Notes: generated by a model not told the origin, from the sequence alone. Shown: positions 24,500 through 33,880, numbered from the stretch's first letter. The stretch is 64,000 nt of DNA from Pseudomonas sp. B20(2017) (GCF_002113125.1 NZ_NEJP01000015.1:62001-126000); one strand, 5' to 3'. Numbers and translations are program-made.

Positions 24500-25180
24500 T
24501 CAGTCGAGCAGATCCAGTTGCAAGTGATCGGCGACCGCTTCGGCGCTGACCGCCTTGAGTTTCGGCACCCGCCCCAGGCACGGCGCCGGAATCCGCTCCG
24601 CCAGTGTCGCCAGGTTTTCCTCCAGCCGCGACGTCTTCGGATCAATGATGTTCGCCACCCATCCCGCCAGTTGCAGCCCGTCCCGGGCAATCGCCTCGGC
24701 AGTCAGCAACGCATGACTGATGCAACCCAGACGCACGCCGACCACCAGAATCACCGGCAGATTCAGCGCAATCGCCAGATCCGACAGATTGTCCTGATCC
24801 GCCAACGGCACCCGCCAGCCACCCGCGCCTTCGATCAGTGTGAAGTCGGCGTTCATGGCCAGAATCTCGCGCATCGGCGCCAGCAACGATTGCACGGTCA
24901 GCGCCACACCCGCCTCACGCGCTGCCAGGTGCGGCGCGATCGCCGGCTCGAACGCCACCGGGTTGATCTGTTGATACGTCAGCGGCACCGAGCATTCGGC
25001 CTGCAACGCCAGCGCATCGGAATTGCGCAAACCTCTGGGCGTCACCACACAACCGGACGCCACCGGTTTGCCCGCTGCCGTGCTCAACCCCGCCGACCGA
25101 GCAGCGTGCAGCAACCCGGCAGCGACGGTGGTCTTGCCGACGTCAGTGTCGGTTCCGGTGATGAAATAGGCTGCGCTCAT
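24500..25180 (-). CDS. bioD: Dethiobiotin synthetase
   Basis: BioD carboxylates 7,8-diaminopelargonate to dethiobiotin using ATP and CO2. The 226-residue protein has the P-loop GTDTDVGKTT (residues 9-18) and the second conserved segment IEGAGGWRVPL. The start overlaps the end of bioC by four bases. It is the last gene of bioBFHCD. bioA is not in the window, which is usual for pseudomonads. Confidence 0.96.
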   Translation of the reverse strand: MSAAYFITGTDTDVGKTTVAAGLLHAARSAGLSTAAGKPVASGCVVTPRGLRNSDALALQAECSVPLTYQQINPVAFEPAIAPHLAAREAGVALTVQSLLAPMREILAMNADFTLIEGAGGWRVPLADQDNLSDLAIALNLPVILVVGVRLGCISHALLTAEAIARDGLQLAGWVANIIDPKTSRLEENLATLAERIPAPCLGRVPKLKAVSAEAVADHLQLDLLD

Positions 25181-25983
25181 AAGGGTTTCTCCAACACGGC
25201 GTAGACCACCTGATAAGTCGCCGGCAAGCCCTGCGGCTGACGGAACTGCTCGTAGGCCTCGACCAAGCCCAGAATCCGCGCCCGTCCGGTCAATCCACCC
25301 GGCCGGCCAGGGTTCAGGTTATGTGCGCCCAAGGCCTTGAGTTCATGGGTCAGGCTGCGCACATCCGGGTAATGCAGCACATGTGGCCGGGTCTCCAGAC
25401 AAACATTTCGCAAACCACTGGCAGCACACAATTGCTCGTAGCGGGCGAACTCGCGGAAGCGGTTGACGTGCACCAGACCATCGATCTGACGCCAGCTGTC
25501 GCGCAATTCGTACAGCGTCCCTACACAAAGACTAGCAAACGCGAAAATCCCCCCCGGCTTCAGCACCCGAAACGCTTCGCCGAGCACCGCTTCGAAGTCC
25601 GCGCACCACTGCACGGCGAGGCTGGAGAAGATCAGATCGCAGGTCGAATCCTGCAACGGCAAACGTTCGGCATCGCCAGCAATGAAGTGCATGGCACCAC
25701 CCAACGGCCGCGCGTGATTGAGCATGCCCTCCGCGATATCCAGCGCCAGCCCCTCACCAAATCGCTCGGCCAGCGCCCGTGTGAAATACCCGGTGCCGCA
25801 GCCCAGATCCAGCCAGCGTGCCGGCCGAAAATCCACTGGCAAGCGATTCATCAACTGCGTACCGACATCGCGCTGCAACTCGGCGACGCTGTCGTAGCTG
25901 GCCGCTGCGCGAGAAAAAGAAGCCGCGACCTGGCGCTTGTCAGGCAAGCCGCCGGGCAACGCAGCAACAGACAAATCAGTCAT
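25177..25983 (-). CDS. bioC: Malonyl-ACP O-methyltransferase
   Basis: BioC methylates malonyl-ACP so that the fatty acid pathway can build the pimeloyl chain. The 268-residue SAM-dependent enzyme has WLDLGCGTGYFTRALAE (GxGxG loop at residues 61-65) and later VQWCADFEAVLGEAFRVLKPGG. ATG 25983 overlaps the bioH stop, which suggests translational coupling. In-frame GTG codons at 25986 and 25995 are alternatives. Confidence 0.93.
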   Translation of the reverse strand: MTDLSVAALPGGLPDKRQVAASFSRAAASYDSVAELQRDVGTQLMNRLPVDFRPARWLDLGCGTGYFTRALAERFGEGLALDIAEGMLNHARPLGGAMHFIAGDAERLPLQDSTCDLIFSSLAVQWCADFEAVLGEAFRVLKPGGIFAFASLCVGTLYELRDSWRQIDGLVHVNRFREFARYEQLCAASGLRNVCLETRPHVLHYPDVRSLTHELKALGAHNLNPGRPGGLTGRARILGLVEAYEQFRQPQGLPATYQVVYAVLEKPL

Positions 25984-26707
25984 CACCGCACTCACTTAAA
26001 AACGCCTGGATCGCGCCGGCCACGCCGTGGGGGTCCTCCAGAAGAAACGCATGGCTGGCCTGCTCGATCAGGCCGACCTCGACATCCGCCAGCAACGCGA
26101 ACAACTCGCCCGCAGCTTCCGCCGGCACCAACCCGTCCAGCCCGCCAAACAGATGCAATTGCGGGCCACGAAACGCCTGCAAGGCTTCGCGCGTATCGAT
26201 CTGCGCCAACAATTCCAGACCGGCCATCAACGCGGCCGGCGAGGTATTCGGCGCGCCGCCGAGCAACAGCCGCGACAAGCCGCGCGCATCTTGCGCGCCC
26301 TGGGCGCACAACAGAGAGAATCGTTTGAGGGTCGTGCGCGGGTCGGCGCTGCAACCGGCCAAGAACGCATCGAAGGTCTCGCCGGGCATCGCGCTCGGCC
26401 ATTGTTCATGGGCGACAAACGAAGGGTTGCTGGCCAGGGTCAGCAAGCCGCAACAATGTTCGCCACGCCGCGCCGCCAACTCGGAAGCGAGCATGCCGCC
26501 CAGTGACCAGCCCCCGAGCCAGGCATCTTCGGGGATGCGTTCATCGAGCTCGTCGAGCCAGTCTTGCAAATCGCTGGAATCCAGCCCCGGCAACGGCTCG
26601 ATGTCGACCTGCAGGTGCTCGTCGAGTCCGCGCAACGCAGCGGCCAGCGGCTCCAGCGGCGAAACGCCGAGCCCCCAACCCGGTAGCAGAATCAGGCGAT
26701 CACGCAT
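25976..26707 (-). CDS. bioH: Pimeloyl-ACP methyl ester carboxylesterase
   Basis: BioH removes the methyl group to release pimeloyl-ACP. The 243-residue alpha/beta hydrolase has the nucleophile motif GWSLGG with Ser68, an acid in FGGLDGLVP and a histidine in QASHAFLLEDP. The start at ATG 26707 overlaps the end of bioF by eight bases. Confidence 0.94.
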   Translation of the reverse strand: MRDRLILLPGWGLGVSPLEPLAAALRGLDEHLQVDIEPLPGLDSSDLQDWLDELDERIPEDAWLGGWSLGGMLASELAARRGEHCCGLLTLASNPSFVAHEQWPSAMPGETFDAFLAGCSADPRTTLKRFSLLCAQGAQDARGLSRLLLGGAPNTSPAALMAGLELLAQIDTREALQAFRGPQLHLFGGLDGLVPAEAAGELFALLADVEVGLIEQASHAFLLEDPHGVAGAIQAFLSECGDD

Positions 26708-27878
26708 GGCTTGGCTCCGACTTGAGTTGAGCAAAGCAATCGGCCAGTCCTTCTAACAATAGCTGCACCTGCGCCTCGCTGTGGGCAGCGGTCAGCGTCA
26801 CCCGCAACCGCGCGCTGCCGGCAGGTACGGTCGGCGGGCGGATCGCGGTGACCATCAGCCCACGCTCGCGCAGCATCTGCGACAGACGCACAGCGCGGCC
26901 GGCATCACCGATCATGATCGGCTGGATCGGCGTGAAGCTGTCCATCAACTCCAGACCGATCTGTTCGGCACCGTGGCGGAACTGGCGGATCAGCGTTTGC
27001 AGATGCTCGCGACGCCAATGCTCGCTGCGCAGCAGTTCCAGACTTTTCAACGTTGCGCAGGCCAGCGCAGGCGGCTGGCTGGTGGTGTAGATGTAGGGGC
27101 GGGCGAACTGGACCAGGCTTTCGATCAGCTCTTCACTGCCGGCGACGAACGCACCCGCCGTGCCAAACGCTTTGCCGAGGGTGCCGACCAGCACCGGCAC
27201 GTCTTCCTGGCTCAAACCGAAATGCTCGACGATCCCGCCACCGTTTGCCCCCAACGGGCCGAATCCGTGGGCGTCATCGACCATCAACCACGCACCTTTG
27301 GCCTTGGCTTCGCGGGCCAGCGCCGGAAGATCGGCAAGGTCGCCGTCCATGCTGAACACGCCGTCAGTGACCACCAAAGTATTGCCGGTGGCTTTCTCCA
27401 GACGCTTGGCCAGACTGTCGGCGTCGTTGTGCAGATAACGATTGAAGCGCGCGCCGGACAACAGTCCGGCATCCAGCAACGACGCATGATTGAGCCGGTC
27501 TTCCAGCACCGTATCGCCCTGCCCGACCAATGCGGTGACCGCGCCGAGGTTGGCCATGTAACCGGTAGTGAACAACAGCGCGCGGGGCCGTCCGGTGAGG
27601 TCGGCCAAGGCTTCTTCCAGCGCGTGATGCGGGCCGCTGTGGCCGATCACCAGATGCGAGGCACCGCCGCCGACGCCCCACTTCGAAGCACCGGCGCGCC
27701 AGGCTTCGATCACTTGCGGATGATTGGCCAGGCCCAGGTAATCGTTGTTGCAGAACGCCAGCAATGGCTGACCGTCGACCACCACTTGCGGCCCTTGCGG
27801 GCTTTCAAGCAGCGGTCGCTGGCGATAAAGATTTTCGGCACGACGGGCAGCAAGGCGTGCGGCGAGATCGAAAGACAT
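26700..27878 (-). CDS. bioF: 8-amino-7-oxononanoate synthase
   Basis: BioF condenses pimeloyl-ACP and alanine with PLP. The 392-residue protein has the alpha-oxoamine synthase features FCNNDYLGLANHP, DDAHGFGPLG and the PLP lysine Lys236 in VGTLGKAFGT. GAGG six bases upstream supports ATG 27878. The 160-bp gap to bioB is largely filled by a REP doublet, the only large gap in the operon. Confidence 0.96.
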   Translation of the reverse strand: MSFDLAARLAARRAENLYRQRPLLESPQGPQVVVDGQPLLAFCNNDYLGLANHPQVIEAWRAGASKWGVGGGASHLVIGHSGPHHALEEALADLTGRPRALLFTTGYMANLGAVTALVGQGDTVLEDRLNHASLLDAGLLSGARFNRYLHNDADSLAKRLEKATGNTLVVTDGVFSMDGDLADLPALAREAKAKGAWLMVDDAHGFGPLGANGGGIVEHFGLSQEDVPVLVGTLGKAFGTAGAFVAGSEELIESLVQFARPYIYTTSQPPALACATLKSLELLRSEHWRREHLQTLIRQFRHGAEQIGLELMDSFTPIQPIMIGDAGRAVRLSQMLRERGLMVTAIRPPTVPAGSARLRVTLTAAHSEAQVQLLLEGLADCFAQLKSEPSHA

Positions 27879-27911
27879 GCAAGCCTCGACATTCAAGTGA
27901 CACAGATCCCT

Positions 27912-28004
27912 TGTGGGAGCGAGCCTGCTCGCGAAGAGGCCTTCACATCCGACATCAATGTCGACTGAAGCACCGCTTTCGCGAGCAAGCTCGCTCCCAC
28001 AGGG
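27912..28004. repeat. REP doublet between bioB and bioF
   Basis: Two inverted copies of the Pseudomonas REP core face each other: TGTGGGAGCGAGCCTGCTCG from 27912, and its mirror GCGAGCAAGCTCGCTCCCAC in the 27980-28000 region. Together they can fold into a long hairpin inside the bio operon, which may stabilise or attenuate the distal message. Confidence 0.9.
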
Positions 28005-28038
28005 GTTTGCATTCCTTCAGAGTAATCCGCGCAGGTTT

Positions 28039-29094
28039 TTACACCGCCGCGTTGTAGAACTGCTCGCTGCTCTTCTGCTCCACCAGCGCCTGCTCGATGG
28101 CGGCCTGATGCACTTCGTCGGCATGCTCTTCACGGGCTTCCGGCTGAATGCCCAGACGTGCGAACAGTTGCATGTCCTTGTCGGCCTGCGGGTTGGCGGT
28201 GGTCAGCAGTTTGTCGCCGTAGAAGATCGAGTTGGCGCCAGCAAAAAACGCCAGGGCCTGCATTTGCTCGTTCATCGCTTCGCGGCCGGCGGACAGGCGC
28301 ACGTGGGATTGCGGCATAAGAATGCGCGCCACGGCGAGCATGCGGATGAAGTCGAACGGATCGACGTCGTCGGCGTTCTCCAGCGGCGTGCCGGCGACTT
28401 TCACCAGCATGTTGATCGGCACCGATTCCGGATGCTCCGGCAGGTTGGCCAGCTGAATCAGCAGGTTCGCGCGGTCATCGAGAGACTCGCCCATGCCGAG
28501 AATGCCGCCGGAGCAGATTTTCATCCCCGCATCGCGCACGTACGCCAGGGTTTGCAGGCGTTCGCTGTAAGTGCGGGTGGTGATGATGCTGCCGTAGAAC
28601 TCCGGCGAGGTGTCGAGGTTGTGGTTGTAGTAGTCGAGCCCGGCCTTGGCCAGCGCTTCGGTCTGATCCTGATCGAGACGACCGAGGGTCATGCAGGTTT
28701 CCAGGCCCATGGCCTTCACGCCTTCGACCATCTTCAGTACGTAAGGCATGTCCTTGGCCGACGGGTGTTTCCACGCCGCGCCCATGCAGAAGCGGGTTGA
28801 GCCGATAGCTTTGGCGCGGGCAGCCTCTTCGAGGACTTTCTGCACTTCCATCAACTTTTCTTTTTCCAGCCCGGTGTTGTAGTGACCGGACTGCGGACAA
28901 TATTTGCAATCTTCCGGACAGGCGCCGGTCTTGATCGACAGCAGGGTGGAAACCTGGACGCGGTTGGCGTCGAAATGCGCGCGGTGCACCGTTTGCGCCT
29001 GGAACAGCAAGTCGTTGAAGGGCTGAACGAAGAGTGCTTTGACTTCGGCCAAAGTCCAGTCGTGACGCAGGGTGGCAGTGGTGCTGGCGCTCAT
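28039..29094 (-). CDS. bioB: Biotin synthase
   Basis: BioB is the radical SAM enzyme that inserts sulfur into dethiobiotin. The 351-residue protein has ACPEDCKYC with Cys59, Cys63 and Cys66 for the 4Fe-4S cluster, plus the downstream CMGAAW, CMTLG and CSGGILGMGE segments of the 2Fe-2S and SAM sites. It is the first gene of bioBFHCD, behind a promoter and BirA-like operator. Confidence 0.97.
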   Translation of the reverse strand: MSASTTATLRHDWTLAEVKALFVQPFNDLLFQAQTVHRAHFDANRVQVSTLLSIKTGACPEDCKYCPQSGHYNTGLEKEKLMEVQKVLEEAARAKAIGSTRFCMGAAWKHPSAKDMPYVLKMVEGVKAMGLETCMTLGRLDQDQTEALAKAGLDYYNHNLDTSPEFYGSIITTRTYSERLQTLAYVRDAGMKICSGGILGMGESLDDRANLLIQLANLPEHPESVPINMLVKVAGTPLENADDVDPFDFIRMLAVARILMPQSHVRLSAGREAMNEQMQALAFFAGANSIFYGDKLLTTANPQADKDMQLFARLGIQPEAREEHADEVHQAAIEQALVEQKSSEQFYNAAV

Positions 29095-29169
29095 GGGCGT
29101 TTCCTTGGTTATGCTTGGCTGGCGCCTGGGGAAACGGAATACCCACAGGCACGACACGGATGTTCGGCA

Positions 29170-29197
29170 TATTTAAGGAAGAGCCATGCGCTGTCAA
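29170..29197 (-). promoter_or_regulatory. Promoter of the biotin operon
   Basis: On the minus strand, a perfect -35 TTGACA (29197-29192) is followed after 16 bases by TAAATA (29175-29170). Start codon of bioB is about 75 bases further on. The -35 box lies inside the BirA-like operator. Confidence 0.7.
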
Positions 29198-29923
29198 CCA
29201 CACTACAAAAGGCCGGTTTACATCTGGTTAAAAAACAAACAACACTGTTTATTGTGTGACGAACCGGCAGACGGGCAAATCCCGATCTGCACCGCCTGTG
29301 AAACCGATCTGCCGTGGCTGGGCGATCAATGCGTGACCTGCGCCCTGCCCCTCGCCGCCAGCCTGACCTGTGGTGCCTGCCTGCAGGATCCACCGGCCTT
29401 TGAACAAGTCGCCGTGCCATGGACTTACAGCTTTCCGATGGACACGCTGATCACCCGCTTCAAGCACAACGGCAAATGGCCGCTTGGCCACTTGCTCGCC
29501 GACGTTCTCGGCGAGTTCCTGCAACATCGCTTCGAAGAAGACCTGCCTCGCCCGGACGCCCTGCTGCCGGTGCCGCTTGCACCGAAACGCCTGCGCCAGC
29601 GCGGCTTCAATCAGGCGGCGATGCTGGCGCAATGGCTGGGAAAATCACTTGACCTACCTTGCGAAGAACACAGTCTTTTGCGCGTGCAGGATACCGACGC
29701 CCAGCAGACCCTCAACGCCAAGGCCCGTAAACGCAATCTGCGCCACGCCTTCGCCTTGAGCCCCGATGCCCAGGTGAAGGGCCGGCACCTGGCCCTGGTC
29801 GACGACGTGCTGACCACTGGCGCCACCGCCCAGGCGCTGGCCCGTTTGCTGATGGACGCCGGCGCCGCGCGGGTGGATGTGTACTGTCTGGCCCGCACGC
29901 CAAAACCCGGCGACCCGGCTTGA
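29186..29923 (+). CDS. comF: ComF family phosphoribosyltransferase-like protein
   Basis: The 245-residue protein has an N-terminal zinc ribbon with four CxxC pairs (Cys21/24, 35/38, 49/52, 62/65) and a C-terminal phosphoribosyltransferase fold with the PRPP loop LALVDDVLTTGATAQA. ComF proteins are linked to DNA uptake in competent bacteria, but the pseudomonad role is unclear. It is divergent from bioB with 91 bases between start codons. It is followed immediately by the ModE-type gene. Confidence 0.9.
   Translation: MRCQPHYKRPVYIWLKNKQHCLLCDEPADGQIPICTACETDLPWLGDQCVTCALPLAASLTCGACLQDPPAFEQVAVPWTYSFPMDTLITRFKHNGKWPLGHLLADVLGEFLQHRFEEDLPRPDALLPVPLAPKRLRQRGFNQAAMLAQWLGKSLDLPCEEHSLLRVQDTDAQQTLNAKARKRNLRHAFALSPDAQVKGRHLALVDDVLTTGATAQALARLLMDAGAARVDVYCLARTPKPGDPA
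29191..29223. promoter_or_regulatory. BirA-like biotin operator
   Basis: On the minus strand ATGTAAACC (29223-29215) and GGTTGACAG (29199-29191) are 15 bases apart. The published BirA operator is TTGTAAACC-N14-16-GGTTTACAA; the half-sites match at 8 and 7 of 9 positions. It overlaps the bio -35 box and the first codons of comF, so biotin-bound BirA could block both. birA is not in the window. Confidence 0.65.
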
Positions 29924-29979
29924 CGGATACGCCTCGAGCCGCCAACGTCCTCCCTCAACCCTTCAGCAAAGCGTCCGCC

Positions 29980-30744
29980 ATGTCCTTGCCCACCCTGTTG
30001 TCCCAGCACATCGTCCGCCGTCCGCAGCGCATCGCCTTGCTGCAACACATCGCCGAACAGGGTTCAATCACCCGCGCTGCGAAAAGCGCCGGCCTGAGTT
30101 ACAAGGCGGCGTGGGATGCCATCGATGAGCTGAACAATCTTGCGCAGAAACCTCTGGTCGAGCGCGCGGTCGGCGGCAAGGGCGGCGGTGGCGCCAAACT
30201 GTCGAGCGAAGGCGAACGGGTGCTGCGCCTCTATCAAAAGCTGCAAGCCCTGCAGGCCCAGGTGCTGGAAGCGGCCGAGGACGCCAGCGATCTGGACCTG
30301 CTCGGTCGGCTGATGCTCAGGACCAGCGCGCGCAATCAACTGCACGGCAAAGTCGTGCAGATCGAAGGTCAGGGCCGCAACGACCTGATCCGCCTCGAAC
30401 TGGCCGAAGGTCTGTCGATCGACGCACAGATCACCCACGACAGCACCGTGCACCTGGAGCTGCAGCCGGGCACCGAAGTGGTGGCGCTGATCAAGGCTGG
30501 CTGGCTCGAACTGCTCGCGCCAGAGGCCACGCCTGCCGCCGGCCACAACCTTTTGAGCGGTCGGATCGAGGCGATTCTCGACGCCGAGGACGGCCCGAGC
30601 GAAGTGCGCATCGCCCTGCCCAACGGCCAGACCTTGTGTGCGCTGGCCGAACCGCTGGACTTGCGTACCCGTGGCCTGACGGTCGAGCAACCGGTGCAGG
30701 TGCAGTTTTCGCCGTCCAATGTGCTGCTGGGAACACCACTCTAA
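29980..30744 (+). CDS. modE: ModE-type molybdate-responsive regulator
   Basis: The 254-residue protein has a LysR-like winged helix (ALLQHIAEQGSITRAAKSAGLSYKAAWDAID, about residues 18-48) and two C-terminal TOBE/MopI-like repeats (about 120-185 and 192-252) that bind molybdate in ModE. I chose ATG 29980; an in-frame TTG at 29920 overlaps the comF stop and would add 20 unlike residues. No modABC or molybdenum cofactor gene is near, so the targets are elsewhere. The symbol rests on domain order only. Confidence 0.82.
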   Translation: MSLPTLLSQHIVRRPQRIALLQHIAEQGSITRAAKSAGLSYKAAWDAIDELNNLAQKPLVERAVGGKGGGGAKLSSEGERVLRLYQKLQALQAQVLEAAEDASDLDLLGRLMLRTSARNQLHGKVVQIEGQGRNDLIRLELAEGLSIDAQITHDSTVHLELQPGTEVVALIKAGWLELLAPEATPAAGHNLLSGRIEAILDAEDGPSEVRIALPNGQTLCALAEPLDLRTRGLTVEQPVQVQFSPSNVLLGTPL

Positions 30745-30813
30745 ACAGCGCTGCAACGAAAGCGTCATCGACCCGCATTAAGGTGGCTGCCAAAACCATG
30801 CAGGGAGCCTGAT

Positions 30814-32715
30814 GTGAGCCTATTAGAAGAAAACCAATCCACAGACCTGGAAAAAATGGTCGGCCTGAGCCGTCGCGGTTTCATCAGCGCCGGCGCGCTG
30901 TGCGGCGCAGCGATGTTCCTCGGCGGCAACCTGCTGAGCCGCAGCGTGCTGGCCGCCAGTGTCAGCGCCGGCAACAGCCGCCTGCTCGGCTTCGACAGCA
31001 TTCCGGCAGCCACCACCGACGTGATCAGCCTGCCGAAAGGCTACAAGTCGTCGGTGCTGATCAGCTGGGGCCAGCCGCTGCACAAGAACGGTCCGGCCTT
31101 CGACCCGAGCGGCAATGGCACCGCGGCTGCGCAGGAAGTGCAGTTCGGCGACAACAACGACGGCATGAGCCTGTTCGAATTCCCGGGCGAGAAAAACCGC
31201 GCGTTGATGGCGATCAACAACGAATACACCAACTACCGCTACCTCTATCCGCACGGCGGCATGCCGCAATCGGCCGAAGACGTGCGCAAGGCCCTGGCCT
31301 GCGAAGGCGTGTCGGTGATCGAAGTGCAGCGCAAAAACGGCCAGTGGCAGTTCGTCCAGGGCTCGCGCTACAACCGGCGCATCCACGGTAACTCGCCGCT
31401 GCGCATCAGCGGCCCGGCCGCCGGTCACGAGCTGATGAAAACCAGTGCCGACAAGCACGGCAAGAAAGTTCTCGGCACCTTCCAGAACTGCGCCAACGGC
31501 AAGACGCCGTGGGGCACTTATCTGACCTGCGAAGAGAACTTCACCGACTGCTTCGGCAGCAGCAACGCCCAGCAACAGTTCGATCCGGCGCAGAAACGCT
31601 ACGGCGTGTCGGCCGCCAGCCGCGAGATCAACTGGCATCCGTTCGATCCACGCTTCGACATGGCGAAGAACCCCAACGAGCTCAACCGTCACGGCTGGGT
31701 CGTGGAGATCGACCCGTTCGATCCGCAATCGACCCCGGTCAAACGCACCGCGCTGGGCCGCTTCAAACATGAAAACGCCGCACTGGCCGAGACCGACGAC
31801 GGTCGCGCCGTGGTGTACATGGGCGACGACGAACGCGGCGAGTTCATCTACAAATTCGTCAGCCGCGACAAGATCAACCACCGCAACGCCAAGGCCAACC
31901 GCGACATTCTCGATCACGGCACGCTGTACGTGGCCAAGTTCGATAACGGCGACAGCAACCCGGATCACCCGAAAGGCCAGGGTCAGTGGATCGAACTGAC
32001 CCACGGCAAGAACGGCATCGACGCCAGCAGCGGTTTTGCCGATCAGGCCGAAGTGCTGATTCACGCGCGTCTGGCGGCCAGCGTGGTCGGCGCCACGCGC
32101 ATGGACCGCCCGGAATGGATCGTGGTCAGCCCGAAGGACGGCCAGGTTTATTGCACCCTGACCAACAACGCCAAGCGCGGCGAGGACGGGCAACCGGTGG
32201 GCGGGCCGAACCCGCGCGAGAAGAACGTCTACGGGCAGATTCTGCGCTGGCGTACGGACCGCGACGATCACGGTTCGAAGACTTTCAGTTGGGATCTGTT
32301 CGTGGTGGCCGGCAACCCGAGCGTGCATGCCGGTACGCCGAAGGGCGGTTCGTCGAATATCACGCCGCAGAACATGTTCAACAGCCCCGACGGCCTCGGT
32401 TTCGACAAGGCTGGCCGACTGTGGATTCTCACTGACGGTGATTCGAGCAACGCCGGGGACTTTGCTGGAATGGGCAACAACCAGATGCTCTGCGCCGATC
32501 CCAAGACTGGCGAGATTCGCCGGTTCATGGTCGGACCTATCGGTTGTGAAGTCACCGGGATCAGTTTCTCGCCGGATCAGAAAACCCTGTTCGTCGGGAT
32601 TCAGCACCCGGGCGAGAACGGCGGTTCGACCTTCCCCGAGCATTTGCCGAACGGCAAGCCGCGGTCATCGGTGATGGCGATTACCCGTGAGGATGGCGGG
32701 ATCGTCGGCGCCTGA
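30814..32715 (+). CDS. PhoX-family Tat-exported phosphatase (DUF839)
   Basis: The 633-residue protein has a twin-arginine signal with SRRGFIS at residues 19-25 and a hydrophobic stretch to about residue 48, so it is folded before export to the periplasm. The body is the DUF839/PhoX beta-propeller, with TCEENFTDCFG and a C-terminal SPDGLGFDKAGRLWILTDGD. PhoX enzymes are calcium/iron alkaline phosphatases. The start is GTG 30814, with AGGGAG seven bases upstream. No Pho box was recognised in the 69 bases upstream. Confidence 0.9.
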   Translation: MSLLEENQSTDLEKMVGLSRRGFISAGALCGAAMFLGGNLLSRSVLAASVSAGNSRLLGFDSIPAATTDVISLPKGYKSSVLISWGQPLHKNGPAFDPSGNGTAAAQEVQFGDNNDGMSLFEFPGEKNRALMAINNEYTNYRYLYPHGGMPQSAEDVRKALACEGVSVIEVQRKNGQWQFVQGSRYNRRIHGNSPLRISGPAAGHELMKTSADKHGKKVLGTFQNCANGKTPWGTYLTCEENFTDCFGSSNAQQQFDPAQKRYGVSAASREINWHPFDPRFDMAKNPNELNRHGWVVEIDPFDPQSTPVKRTALGRFKHENAALAETDDGRAVVYMGDDERGEFIYKFVSRDKINHRNAKANRDILDHGTLYVAKFDNGDSNPDHPKGQGQWIELTHGKNGIDASSGFADQAEVLIHARLAASVVGATRMDRPEWIVVSPKDGQVYCTLTNNAKRGEDGQPVGGPNPREKNVYGQILRWRTDRDDHGSKTFSWDLFVVAGNPSVHAGTPKGGSSNITPQNMFNSPDGLGFDKAGRLWILTDGDSSNAGDFAGMGNNQMLCADPKTGEIRRFMVGPIGCEVTGISFSPDQKTLFVGIQHPGENGGSTFPEHLPNGKPRSSVMAITREDGGIVGA

Positions 32716-32721
32716 TAATCC

Positions 32722-32795
32722 GCTTTCGCGAGCAGGCTCGCTCCCCACAGGGAATTGCATTCCAAATGTGGGAGCGAGCCTGCTCCGAGCGGCGT
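32722..32795. repeat. REP doublet after the phoX-like gene
   Basis: Inverted REP cores (GCGAGCAGGCTCGCTCC and GGGAGCGAGCCTGCTCCGAG) begin seven bases after the stop codon. The left copy has an extra C in its CCCCACAG end. Confidence 0.88.
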
Positions 32796-32894
32796 TCCGA
32801 CGAATGGGCCGATAGACACCAACCAACTACCCCGCTGCCATCTGCGCTACCATGCTGGGCCGGACGCGGCAGCCTGCTGCGCGCAGGAGTCAGC

Positions 32895-33869
32895 ATGGCC
32901 CACCCGTTTGAAACCCTCACCCCAGACCTCGTGCTCGATGCCGTCGAAAGCATCGGTTTCCTGAGCGACGCGCGCATTCTGGCGCTCAACAGTTACGAAA
33001 ACCGCGTCTATCAAGTTGGCATCGAAGACTCGGAGCCGCTGATCGCCAAGTTCTACCGCCCGCAGCGCTGGACCAATGAAGCGATTCTGGAAGAGCACCA
33101 GTTCACCTTCGAACTGGCTGACGTCGAGATCCCGGTGGTGGCCCCACTTATCCACAACGGCGAAACCCTGCATGAACATGCCGGTTTTCGTTTCACCCTG
33201 TTTCCCCGTCGCGGTGGCCGGGCGCCGGAGCCGGGCAATCTCGATCAGTTGTATCGCCTCGGCCAGTTGCTCGGGCGCATGCACGCAGTCGGCGGAACCA
33301 AACCGTTCGAACACCGCGAGGCGCTGGCGGTGAAGAACTTTGGTCACGACTCGCTGACCACTTTGCTGGAAGGCAACTTCATTCCCAAGAGCCTGCTGCC
33401 GGCCTACGAATCGGTCGCCCGCGACCTGCTCAAGCGTGTGGAGGACGTCTACGCCAACACGCCTCACCAGAACATCCGCATGCATGGCGACTGCCACCCC
33501 GGCAACATGATGTGCCGCGACGAGATGTTCCACATCGTCGACCTTGACGACTGCCGCATGGGCCCGGCGGTGCAGGACATCTGGATGATGCTCGCCGGCG
33601 ATCGTCAGGATTGTCTGGGACAGTTGTCGGAATTGATGGACGGCTACAACGAATTCCACGACTTCGACCCGCGCGAACTGGCACTGATCGAACCGCTGCG
33701 CGCCCTGCGCCTGATGCATTACAGCGCTTGGTTGGCACGGCGCTGGGACGATCCGGCGTTCCCCCGCAGCTTTCCGTGGTTTGGCAGCGAGCGGTATTGG
33801 GGCGATCAGGTGCTGGCATTGCGTGAGCAACTGGCGGCGCTGAACGAAGAGCCGTTGAAGCTTTTCTGA
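32895..33869 (+). CDS. srkA: SrkA/YihE-like serine/threonine protein kinase
   Basis: The 324-residue protein has the choline-kinase-like fold: RVYQVGIEDSEPLIAKFYRP near the N-terminus, the catalytic loop HGDCHPGN (residues 197-204, Asp199) and the metal-binding VDLDDCRMGP (about 215-224). E. coli SrkA (RdoA/YihE) protects stressed cells from MazEF-type killing. AGGAG lies six bases before ATG 32895. Frame extension upstream is translated REP sequence and is excluded. Confidence 0.92.
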   Translation: MAHPFETLTPDLVLDAVESIGFLSDARILALNSYENRVYQVGIEDSEPLIAKFYRPQRWTNEAILEEHQFTFELADVEIPVVAPLIHNGETLHEHAGFRFTLFPRRGGRAPEPGNLDQLYRLGQLLGRMHAVGGTKPFEHREALAVKNFGHDSLTTLLEGNFIPKSLLPAYESVARDLLKRVEDVYANTPHQNIRMHGDCHPGNMMCRDEMFHIVDLDDCRMGPAVQDIWMMLAGDRQDCLGQLSELMDGYNEFHDFDPRELALIEPLRALRLMHYSAWLARRWDDPAFPRSFPWFGSERYWGDQVLALREQLAALNEEPLKLF

Positions 33870-33880
33870 TTGACCACTAC

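Noticed and set aside
27900..28010. CRISPR-like repeats
   Set aside because: The repeats are inverted pairs with unequal spacing and are scattered singly over the window, as REP elements are; there are no regular spacers or cas genes.
32766..32894. Longer start for the SrkA-like kinase
   Set aside because: The extra 43 residues are translated REP sequence (WERACSERR); AGGAG before ATG 32895 marks the true start.
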